Assembly: GCF_036242395.1 (NCBI RefSeq)
Contig: NZ_CP108458.1
Location: forward strand, 7,688,001-7,752,000
Direction: 5' to 3'
Source: Kitasatospora sp. NBC_01266
GTDB taxonomy: Bacteria; Actinomycetota; Actinomycetes; Streptomycetales; Streptomycetaceae
Length of the DNA: 64,000 bases
Part shown: positions 9,346 to 16,503 of the stretch, one piece after another
How the letters are laid out: every line of letters starts with the position of its first letter
Numbering within the stretch: the stretch's first letter is position 1
Notes under the pieces: generated by a model
Databases searched by the model: none
What the model was told of the DNA's origin: nothing
The model's input: only the letters and a program-made list of their open reading frames with translations
Position numbers and translations under genes: made by a program

Positions 9346-10577
9346 CGCAGTGTGACCGGGAAGTCGGAGAAGCCGCGCAGCACCGTGCCGCGCCGCACCG
9401 GCGCGCCGGCCGCCGCGAGGCGGGGGAAGCGGGCCAGCAGGGCGGGGAAGAAGACGGCGGCCTGCATCCGGGCCAGCGGCGCGCCCAGGCAGTGGTGCAC
9501 CCCGCCGCCGAAGGAGAGCACGGTGGCGCCGCCGGTGCGGGTGAGGTCGAAGGTGTCCGGGTCGGGAAAGGCCGCTGGATCGCGGTTGGCCGCGCCGAGC
9601 ATCAGCACCGCGGCCCCGCCGGCCGCCACCGGCACCCCGGCGATCTCGGTCTCCTTGGCGGCCACCCGGGCCATCCCCTGCACCGGGGTGTCGTAGCGCA
9701 GCATCTCCTCCACCGCGCCGCCGACCAGCGCCGGATCGGCGCGCAGCAGGTCGGCCTGGCCGGGGTGGGCGAGCAGCGCGGCCAGGCCGTTGAGCAGGGT
9801 GTCGACCATGCTCTCGATGGCGGCGCTGAACACCAGGGTGAGGGTCTGCTCCAACTCGTCCTGGGTCAGCGGCTGCGGGTTGTCCGGCCCGGCGGCCATG
9901 GCGGCGACCAGCGTCGACGTGACGTCGTCCGTGGGGTCGCGGCGCCGCCGCGCCGCCAGCGAGCCGAAGTAGCCGGTCAGCGCCAGGCCGGCCGCGTCGA
10001 TCCGGGCCAGGTGCTCCTCGACCCCGCCGCCGTCCACCGCGAGCCGCAGGCCCTCCAAGGGTTCGCGCAGCGCGGGCTGGTCCTGCTCGGGGACGCCGAG
10101 TACCTGGCCGATCACCCCGATCGGCAGGTGGGCGGCGAGGATCTCGTGCAGGTCGACGGCCGAGCCGTCCGCGCCGGCGTCGGCGATCCGATCGAGCACC
10201 CGTCCGGTCAGGCCGGTGATGAACTCCCGCAGCGCCACGGCCCGGCGCTGGGTGAAGGCGCCGGCCACCAGCTTGCGCAGCCGGGTGTGCTCGGGCGGGT
10301 CGAGGAAGAGGAAGGACTCGGTGGTGGCCCGCAGGCCGGGGTGCGCGCGCCAGTCGGGACGCCGGGTGTCCATCCAGGCGGCGTTCTGCGCGTGGAAGCC
10401 GGGATCGCGGGTGATCGCGACGCAGTCCTCGTAGCGGGTCAGCAGGACACCGCCGCCCGGTGTCGGGTGCACGGGGGAGAGCTCCCGGAGCACCGCCAGG
10501 TGCGGGTAGGGGTCGGCGCTGCCCTGCGGGGTGCGCAGCGCGGCGAGCGCCTGCGCGACGGGGTCCGGGGTGGTCAC
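9342..10577 (-). CDS. cytochrome P450 with altered I-helix motif
   Basis: A 411-residue bacterial class I P450. Seen: DPPEHTRLRKLV (helix C), ExxR as EEMLR, and the heme loop SFGGGVHHCLGAP with Cys363. The oxygen-activating I-helix motif, normally A-G-x-D/E-T, reads A-A-I-E-S (FSAAIESMVDT), so the Gly is Ala and the Thr is Ser. It resembles the P450 at 12611 over its whole length (shared WMD, RPGxR/HPGLR, LSFGGG/VSFGGG context), suggesting paralogues. Ferredoxin and reductase are not encoded nearby. GTG start overlaps the upstream hydrolase stop (GTGA). It probably hydroxylates or couples a carrier-bound or free intermediate; the substrate is unknown. Confidence 0.9.
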   Translation of the reverse strand: MTTPDPVAQALAALRTPQGSADPYPHLAVLRELSPVHPTPGGGVLLTRYEDCVAITRDPGFHAQNAAWMDTRRPDWRAHPGLRATTESFLFLDPPEHTRLRKLVAGAFTQRRAVALREFITGLTGRVLDRIADAGADGSAVDLHEILAAHLPIGVIGQVLGVPEQDQPALREPLEGLRLAVDGGGVEEHLARIDAAGLALTGYFGSLAARRRRDPTDDVTSTLVAAMAAGPDNPQPLTQDELEQTLTLVFSAAIESMVDTLLNGLAALLAHPGQADLLRADPALVGGAVEEMLRYDTPVQGMARVAAKETEIAGVPVAAGGAAVLMLGAANRDPAAFPDPDTFDLTRTGGATVLSFGGGVHHCLGAPLARMQAAVFFPALLARFPRLAAAGAPVRRGTVLRGFSDFPVTLR

Positions 10578-11530
10578 GGCAGTCTCACTCCTGACGCTCC
10601 GTCAAAAGCCTTGCGCAGGCATTGGGCCGCCTGCTGGACGGCGGCCCGGCCGCCGTCCAGCACGCCGGACATGGCGAAGAAGCCGTGCACCATGCCGGGG
10701 TAGCGGGTGAGGTGGACCGGGACGCCGGCCTCGCGCAGCCGCTCGGCGTACAACTCGCCCTCGTCGCGCAGCGGGTCGTACTCGGCGGTCAGCACGGTGG
10801 CGGGCGGCAGTCCGGACAGGTCCTTGGCCAGCAGCGGGGAGGCCAGCGGGTCGCGGCCGTCCTCGGGGTCGGCCAGGTAGTGCGACCAGTACCAGGCCAC
10901 CGAGCGGTGGTTGAAGAGCAGTGGGTCGGTGCTCGCGCGGCGCGAGGGGGTGTCGGCCAACTGGTCGGTGTTGGGGTAGACCAGCAACTGGTGGGTGAAC
11001 GCCGGGCCGGAGCGCTCCTTGGCGAGCAGGGTGACGGCGGCGGCCAGGTTGCCGCCCGCGCTGTCGCCGCCGATGGCCAGCCGGTACGGGTCGCCGCCCA
11101 GCTCGCCCGCGTGGTCGGCCAGCCAGCGCGCGGTGGTCCAGCAGTCCTCCAGGGCTGCCGGGAAGGGGTGTTCGGGGGCCAGCCGGTAGCCCACCGCGAC
11201 GGTGGTGCAGCCCGCCGCGTTGGTCAGGGCGCGGCAGATGGCGTCGCTGGTGTCGATGGTGCCGAGCGTCCAGCCGCCGCCGAACAGGTAGAGCAGCACC
11301 GGCTGGGGTGCCGCACCGGCTGCCCGGTAGACCCGCAGGGTGAGCGGGCCGCCGGGGCCGGGGATCGCCAACTCGGTCACCCGGGCGACGGGTTCGGGGT
11401 CACCGGCGGCTTCCCTGATGTCGGCCAGGTCGGCCTCGCGGGCCTGCTCGACGCTCATTTCGTACAGCGGCGGGGCGGCCGAGGCGGCGCGCCGCTCGCG
11501 CAGCGCCTGGACCTGTGGATCGAGTGGCAT
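10574..11530 (-). CDS. alpha/beta hydrolase, hormone-sensitive-lipase family
   Basis: A 318-residue esterase-type protein. The nucleophile elbow is GDSAGGN (about 155-161), with a C-terminal HGF motif (YPGMVHGFFAM) holding the catalytic His and a YDPLRDEG segment holding the Asp. The oxyanion-hole motif, normally HGGG, reads FGGGW (LYLFGGGWTLG), which is unusual. First gene of the hydrolase-P450-exporter operon; ATG 11530. It may cleave or transfer an ester in the cluster product, or remove a protecting acyl group. The assignment to the fold is firm; the role is inferred. Confidence 0.85.
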   Translation of the reverse strand: MPLDPQVQALRERRAASAAPPLYEMSVEQAREADLADIREAAGDPEPVARVTELAIPGPGGPLTLRVYRAAGAAPQPVLLYLFGGGWTLGTIDTSDAICRALTNAAGCTTVAVGYRLAPEHPFPAALEDCWTTARWLADHAGELGGDPYRLAIGGDSAGGNLAAAVTLLAKERSGPAFTHQLLVYPNTDQLADTPSRRASTDPLLFNHRSVAWYWSHYLADPEDGRDPLASPLLAKDLSGLPPATVLTAEYDPLRDEGELYAERLREAGVPVHLTRYPGMVHGFFAMSGVLDGGRAAVQQAAQCLRKAFDGASGVRLP

Positions 11531-11619
11531 CGGGCTCTCCGGGTCGGGGTGCGCTGGTGCGCGGTTCGGCGCTCGGTGGTTCGGTGGTTCGGAGCTCGGG
11601 TGGTTCGGCGCTCGGCGGT

Positions 11620-12336
11620 TCAGCGGTCGGTGCGGCCCAGGCGCCGGCCGAGCCGGCGCACCGACTCGGCGGCGGCGATGGCGTGGCTGCGACCGCTGCC
11701 GTGCCGCCCGTCGCTGCTGTAGATGTCCCGGCGCACGGAGGCCGGGTGGGAGGTGAGGTCGACGTGCATGGCGCCGAGCTCGGCCGCCAGGTCGGCGGTG
11801 CGCTCGGAGAGACCGTGCAGCCGCTCGCGCAGCGTCGCGCGGAACTGCTCGGGTACCAGCGGCGAGAGCGAGCCGTCGAACATGCCGACCGTGAGCACCT
11901 CGGTGCCCTGCCCGCGCAACGTGCCGACGATCGTGCGCAGTTCGCCGGTCACCGCCTCGGCGTCGTAGACCGGCCGCAGCAGGTCGAAGCCGCCGCAGGC
12001 GACCAGCGCGAGGTCCGGGCGGAAGGCCAGCGCCTCGGGCAGCTGGGTGGCCCGCACCTTGGCCGCCGGGGTGTTCCGCCAGCCCAGGTTGAGGTATACC
12101 AACTGTGGTTCGACCAGCCGCAGTTCGAGGCCGATCCGCTCGGCCCAGGGCTGGGTCGGATAACCGGGGGTGGGCTCGCCCAGGCCCTCGGCCACGCTGT
12201 CGCCGAGCACCGCGAACCGGCGCCAGGGGTGCTCGGCCAGCAGTCGGGCGGCCTCGGCGGCGGCCAGGCAGTACGGATCGTCCGCTTCACTGGCCGGAGT
12301 TGGCGAGTCGGGGGGAGCTGGCAGGTCAGAAGGCAT
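11620..12336 (-). CDS. SGNH/GDSL-family hydrolase
   Basis: A 238-residue hydrolase with block I AVLGDSVAEGLG (Ser nucleophile), a block III-like ACGGFDLLRP (usual GxND is G-F-D here), and a C-terminal DGRHGSGRSH that fits the DxxH block. No signal peptide, so cytoplasmic. Start ATG 12336 has AAGGGA at a good distance; longer upstream frames lack one. It stands 89 bp from the hydrolase operon on the same strand and is divergent from the P450 at 12611. Actinomycete SGNH proteins of this kind act as esterases or acyltransferases; the substrate is not known. Confidence 0.8.
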   Translation of the reverse strand: MPSDLPAPPDSPTPASEADDPYCLAAAEAARLLAEHPWRRFAVLGDSVAEGLGEPTPGYPTQPWAERIGLELRLVEPQLVYLNLGWRNTPAAKVRATQLPEALAFRPDLALVACGGFDLLRPVYDAEAVTGELRTIVGTLRGQGTEVLTVGMFDGSLSPLVPEQFRATLRERLHGLSERTADLAAELGAMHVDLTSHPASVRRDIYSSDGRHGSGRSHAIAAAESVRRLGRRLGRTDR

Positions 12337-12610
12337 GGCTCGAACCCGATCCCTTCGTGAAATCGGCGCGCGGGCGAGATCATCGTCCGAGGGCTGCTGA
12401 CGAGACCATACGGTGGCCATGGAGCGCTCGGCAACGGTATGAGCCGAACTGATCGTCAGTACCGGTTCCCAGCAGCCAAGATGGATCTCAGCAGGCCCCG
12501 CCGCCGGAGTCCCGCGCTCCGGCTCGTCGGCCGGCTCTCTCGACGGCGCCGCGCGCCGGACCCCAGAATGGCCCGGCGTGGACCCCCAGGACCCCGAGAC
12601 AGGAGGCCCA

Positions 12611-13948
12611 ATGATGGGCATGGAACCTGATCAGAGCGGCGGGTCGAGCCCCTCGCCCAGTCCCTCGTCCAGCCCTTCGCCCAGTCCCTCGCCCAGTCCC
12701 TCGTCCAGTCCCTCGTCCAGCCCTTCGTCCAGTCCCTCGCCGAACCCCGAGCAGCTGCTCGCGCTGCTGGGCACCGCCGAGGGGCGGGCCGACCCGTACC
12801 CCGTCTACCGCCAACTCCGCGCGCTGGCACCGGTCTGCCGGACCGGGCGCGGGCAGGTCTTCCTGACGGGGTACCAGGACTGCGTGGAGCTGGTCCGCGA
12901 CCCCGCCTTCCGGGCCCAGGGGCCGGACTGGATGGACCGGGTCTCCCCGGGCTGGCGCGAGCGCCCCGGCAAGGTGGCCACCATCGAGGCGATGCTGTTC
13001 CGCGACCCGCCGGACCACACCCGGCTGCGCCGCCTGGTCAGCGGGGCGTTCATGGCCCGCCGGCTGGCCGCGCTGCGCCCCGAGGTGGAGCGGCTGGCCG
13101 GCCAGGCGCTGGACGCCATCGCCGAGGCCGGTGCGGACGGCGGCACGGTGGATCTGCAGGCGCTGCTGGCCCGTTCGCTGCCGGTCTCGGTGATCGGGGC
13201 CCTGGTCGGCGTCCCCGAGGCGGACCGGGGGCTGCTCCTGGACTCCATGTCGGCCATGATGCAGGTGGTCGAACTCACCGTGGACGAGGGCTCCTTGACC
13301 GCTGCCGACCGGGGCGCGGAGGTGCTGATGGGCTATTTCGGGGAACTGGTCGCCGAGCGCCGCAAGCAGCCCACCGAGGACCTGGCCTCCGCGCTGGTGG
13401 CGATCCGCGACGAGGACGGCGGGCTGAGCGAGGCGGAGTTGCTGCAGACCCTGCTGCTGCTCTTCATGGCCGGGGTGGACACCATGGTCAACCACCTGGT
13501 CAACGCCACCGCCGCGTTCCTGGCCCACCCCGAGCAGGCGGACCTGCTGCGCGCCGATCCCGCGCTGGCCCCCGGTGCGGTGGAGGAGGCGATGCGCTAC
13601 GACGCGCCGATCCAGATCCTGGCCCGGGTGGCCGGTGAGGATCTGACGATCAATCAGATCGAGGTGGCGGCGGGCTCGCTGGTGGTCGGACTGCTGGGTG
13701 CGGCCAACCGTGACCCGCAGCGGTACCCCGATCCCGACCGCTTCGACATCACCCGGACCGGGACCGCCTCGGTCTCCTTCGGCGGCGGCATGCACTACTG
13801 CCTGGGCGCGCCGCTGGCCCGGATCGAGTCGGCCGCCTTCCTGCCGGGCCTGCTGACCCGGTTCCCCGGCCTGCGGCCGGCCGGTGCGGCGGTGCGCCGG
13901 GGCATGGTGCTGCGCGGTTTCGGCTATTTCCCGGTGGCGTTGCGCTGA
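12611..13948 (+). CDS. cytochrome P450 with Ser-Pro repeat N-terminus
   Basis: A 445-residue P450. Canonical marks: RDPPDHTRLRRLV, I-helix FMAGVDTMV (intact A-G-x-D-T), EEAMR, and heme loop SFGGGMHYCLGAP with Cys397. Start ATG 12611 has a perfect AGGAGG four bases upstream (12601-12606). Residues ~12-44 are a Ser-Pro tract encoded by eight 12-bp tandem repeats, absent from the paralogue at 9342 and likely disordered. The gene is divergent from the SGNH hydrolase and is followed 164 bp later by the 46-residue repeat peptide on the same strand. Confidence 0.9.
   Translation: MMGMEPDQSGGSSPSPSPSSSPSPSPSPSPSSSPSSSPSSSPSPNPEQLLALLGTAEGRADPYPVYRQLRALAPVCRTGRGQVFLTGYQDCVELVRDPAFRAQGPDWMDRVSPGWRERPGKVATIEAMLFRDPPDHTRLRRLVSGAFMARRLAALRPEVERLAGQALDAIAEAGADGGTVDLQALLARSLPVSVIGALVGVPEADRGLLLDSMSAMMQVVELTVDEGSLTAADRGAEVLMGYFGELVAERRKQPTEDLASALVAIRDEDGGLSEAELLQTLLLLFMAGVDTMVNHLVNATAAFLAHPEQADLLRADPALAPGAVEEAMRYDAPIQILARVAGEDLTINQIEVAAGSLVVGLLGAANRDPQRYPDPDRFDITRTGTASVSFGGGMHYCLGAPLARIESAAFLPGLLTRFPGLRPAGAAVRRGMVLRGFGYFPVALR
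12647..12741 (+). repeat. 12-bp tandem repeat inside the P450 gene
   Basis: About eight copies of a unit close to cagtccctcgtc, in frame, encoding Ser-Pro-Ser-(Ser/Pro). Copies differ by single C/T or T/C changes. Such a repeat can change length in whole codons without breaking the frame. Confidence 0.9.
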
Positions 13949-14112
13949 CGCCGGACGAGAAATACCGGAACCGCTCACCGGACGTCAATACGCAATTGAT
14001 CAAGCCGGTGTCCGGTTTATCCGGCTAGGCAGGACGGCAACTCCCCGCTATCTTGAAATTGCTCCGCCGAACATTTCGGCGAGAGTTCCGCTATTTGATC
14101 GGAGGTGCCGCA

Positions 14113-14253
14113 ATGTCCCGTGTGACCGAGTCCCCGAAGCCGGCCGTGGCCGAGTTCGTCGCCGAGTCGAACAAGGTCGCCGAGTTCGTGGCCGAGACCA
14201 ACGTGGCCGAGTCGAACAAGGTTGCCGAGTCCACCAACGTGGTCGAGAACTGA
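14113..14253 (+). CDS. 46-residue repeat peptide of unknown function (possible precursor or structural peptide)
   Basis: A short gene with a strong GGAGGTG ribosome site (14101-14107) and ATG 14113. After a short N-terminus (MSRVTESPKPA) the peptide is built of imperfect repeats: VAEFVAESNK, VAEFVAETN, VAESNK, VAESTN, VVEN. It is acidic, has no Cys, Trp, Tyr or His, and its only aromatics are two Phe in A-E-F-V. It lies between two P450 genes and is followed by a strong hairpin. It could be a ribosomal peptide precursor, a small scaffold or coiled-coil partner, or a regulatory peptide. No RiPP maturase other than the P450s is visible, so I assign no family. Confidence 0.7.
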   Translation: MSRVTESPKPAVAEFVAESNKVAEFVAETNVAESNKVAESTNVVEN

Positions 14254-14293
14254 CGACGGGGTGACCCCAGGTCCGCCAGGGCCTGAGTGTGCC

Positions 14294-14336
14294 GGGCCGG
14301 CGGTCACCGAATCGAGGATTCGGTGACCGTCGGCCC
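14294..14336. terminator. bidirectional hairpin between the peptide gene and the convergent P450
   Basis: A ~20-bp stem (14294-14313 with 14317-14336, one mismatch) around a 3-base loop. It lies between a plus-strand stop at 14253 and a minus-strand stop at 14366, so it can serve both genes. Confidence 0.75.
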
Positions 14337-14365
14337 TGGGCTGTGTCTCAGGCCCTGTCGGCGGC

Positions 14366-15571
14366 CTACCAGGTCACCGGCAGGCTCAGCAGCGGGTGGA
14401 TCAGGTTCCCCTCGCCGTAGCGCAGATCCGCCGGCTCGACGGCCGGTCGCAGCCCGGGGAAGCGGTCGGCCAGGGCGCGCAGCGCGATGGTCAGCTCCAG
14501 CCGGGCCAGCGGCGCCCCGGGGCAGAAGTGCGCGCCCAGCCCGAAGGTCAGGTGCGGGTTGGCCGGGCGGGTGATGTCGAAGCGCTCCGGATCGGGGAAC
14601 ACCGCCGGGTCCCGGTTGGCGGCGGGCACCGAGACCTGCACGGCCCGCCCCGGCGCCACCGAGCCGGCCGACAGCGCCACCTGCTCGGTGCTCACCCGCA
14701 GGAACGCGCCCTCGCTCGGCACCTCGAAGCGCAGCACCTCCTCGACCGCCGGGCCGGTCAGCTCCGGGTCCGCGCAGAGCGCCTGCCACTGCTCGGGGAA
14801 GCGCAGCAGCGCCAGGACGCCGCGGGCCAGGGAGGAGGCGGTGTTCTCCTGGCCGCCGATCAGCAGCGCCGAGATCAGCTGCAGCAGCTCGCCCTCGGAG
14901 AGCCTGCCCTCGGCGTCGCGGGCCGTCACCAGCAGGTCCACCAGGTCATCGCCGGGCTGCTTGCGCCGCTGCTCCAGGAACTCGCGGACGTAGCCGACGA
15001 ACTCGCGGTTGGCCCGCAGCCGCTCGTCCAGGGTGGCCGGGTCGACCGCGAAGAAGACCGCCGTCCAGTCGTGGAACAGCTGCCAGTCCGTGGCCGGCAC
15101 GCCCACCAGCGCGCACATCACCGAGATCGGCAGCACCCCGGCGAAGTCGGCGACCAGGTCGCTGGGTGGCCCGGCGGCCTCGATCCCGTCCAGCAGCCCG
15201 TCCACGATGCCCTGCACGATCGGGCGCCAGCGCGCCTCCTGGCTGGGGCTGAAGGCGCTCTGGATCACCTGGCGGAACCGGGTGTGCTCGGGCGGGTCGT
15301 GGTTGATGATCGCGTCCGGGTTGTCGTTCATGTCCGCCTCGCGGACCATCCGGGGCGCGCCGGGGTAGCGCAGGTTGCGGCTGAAGCGGCGGTCGCGCAG
15401 CACCCGGGCGACGTCCTGGTAGGCCACCACGAGGTGGGCGGCGTCGCCGCTGGGCAGCGCCACCTCGCCGAGCGGGCACTCGGCCCGGCGGCGCTGGTGC
15501 TGCCGGAAGGAGGTGCCGAACTCGTCCGGCTGCAGCGGGAACGGAAATGCGTCGAGCTCTTGATCGGCCAT
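14366..15571 (-). CDS. cytochrome P450
   Basis: A 401-residue P450 from a different subfamily than the two others here. Seen: HDPPEHTRFRQVI, I-helix LIGGQENTAS (G-G-x-E-N-T), EEVLRFE, and heme loop TFGLGAHFCPGAP with Cys350. The I-helix G-G-Q-E-N-T and the HFCPG heme loop are typical of CYP105/107-like actinomycete enzymes. ATG 15571 is preferred; GTG 15580 is possible. It is divergent from the thioesterase gene, sharing a ~108-bp upstream region. It may act on a carrier-bound intermediate, but nothing in the sequence fixes the substrate. Confidence 0.9.
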   Translation of the reverse strand: MADQELDAFPFPLQPDEFGTSFRQHQRRRAECPLGEVALPSGDAAHLVVAYQDVARVLRDRRFSRNLRYPGAPRMVREADMNDNPDAIINHDPPEHTRFRQVIQSAFSPSQEARWRPIVQGIVDGLLDGIEAAGPPSDLVADFAGVLPISVMCALVGVPATDWQLFHDWTAVFFAVDPATLDERLRANREFVGYVREFLEQRRKQPGDDLVDLLVTARDAEGRLSEGELLQLISALLIGGQENTASSLARGVLALLRFPEQWQALCADPELTGPAVEEVLRFEVPSEGAFLRVSTEQVALSAGSVAPGRAVQVSVPAANRDPAVFPDPERFDITRPANPHLTFGLGAHFCPGAPLARLELTIALRALADRFPGLRPAVEPADLRYGEGNLIHPLLSLPVTW

Positions 15572-15679
15572 CGTCTCCACCGGTTCGGTAAGAAATTGTC
15601 GGGACGGCTAGTGCGGGATTGCCGTCCGGTGCGCAATGATTTCCGGAGATATCCGTCCACTGGTTCAGGGAGCGTTCTG

Positions 15680-16483
15680 ATGGTGAATAAGCCGACCACC
15701 CCCGGATTCGATGTGTCGGTCGAACTCGTCCCCGGTACCGGAGATCCGCTGTGGTGTGTCCACCCGGCCGCCGGAATCTCCTGGGAATACCTCGCGCTCG
15801 GCCCGCAGCTGCCCGGCCGGCGGATCGTCGCGCTGCAGGCCGAGGGTCTGAGCAAGCCCGACCAGCTGCCCGGCTCCATCGAGGAGCTGGCCGAGCGGTT
15901 CGCCGGGCTGGTGCGCGCCGAGCAGCCGCGCGGCCCCTACCGGCTGCTCGGCTGGTCCTTCGGCGGCCTGGTCGCGCACGCCATGGCCCACCTGCTGCGC
16001 ACGGCCGGTGAGGAGGTCGCGCTGCTCGCGCTGCTCGACTGCTACCCCTACGACCCTGGGCACCCCGAGCGCGAGCCCAGCGACCACGAGTACCTCACCA
16101 CCCTGCTGGAGAACGCCGGTTGTGACCCGGCGAGCCTGCTCCAGGCGGACGGCGCGCCGCTGGACGAACGGCGGGCGGCGGCGATCCTGCTCGGCGGCGG
16201 GCACCTGCTGGCGAGCCTGCCCGACTGGCGGCTGGAGGCGGTGCTGCGGGTCTTCCTGCACCACATCGCGCTGCGCCGCCGCTACACCCCGCCGCGGCTG
16301 GACGGCGACGTGCTGTTCGTGCGGGCCGCCCAGGAGCGCACCGCGCCGTTCAACTCGGCCACGGACTGGGCGCCTTACGTCACCGGTGCGATCGAGGCGC
16401 ACGACCTGCCCACCGAGCACCGCCTGCTGCTCCGCAAGGAGCCGGCCGAACAGATCGGCCGGCTGCTCGCGGCGCGGCTCTGA
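15680..16483 (+). CDS. stand-alone thioesterase (NRPS/PKS TE-domain type)
   Basis: A 267-residue alpha/beta hydrolase of the free-standing thioesterase family (PF00975). The nucleophile elbow is GWSFGG with Ser93, followed by ALLDCYPYD for the acid and a His near residue 250. The N-terminal CVHPAAGISWEY matches the family's FxxPxAGG-type oxyanion loop. GGGAG upstream of ATG 15680. It is the only plus-strand gene in the middle of the minus-strand cluster and converges on the ligase at 16504 with a 20-bp gap. It probably releases the finished chain from the carrier protein or removes wrongly loaded acyl groups. Confidence 0.87.
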   Translation: MVNKPTTPGFDVSVELVPGTGDPLWCVHPAAGISWEYLALGPQLPGRRIVALQAEGLSKPDQLPGSIEELAERFAGLVRAEQPRGPYRLLGWSFGGLVAHAMAHLLRTAGEEVALLALLDCYPYDPGHPEREPSDHEYLTTLLENAGCDPASLLQADGAPLDERRAAAILLGGGHLLASLPDWRLEAVLRVFLHHIALRRRYTPPRLDGDVLFVRAAQERTAPFNSATDWAPYVTGAIEAHDLPTEHRLLLRKEPAEQIGRLLAARL

Positions 16484-16503
16484 GGCGCCGGCCGGACCAC
16501 CGC

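Noticed and set aside
14113..14253. Calling the repeat peptide a graspetide or other named RiPP precursor
   Set aside because: No ATP-grasp, radical SAM, YcaO or lanthipeptide enzyme lies nearby; the P450 association alone does not define a class.
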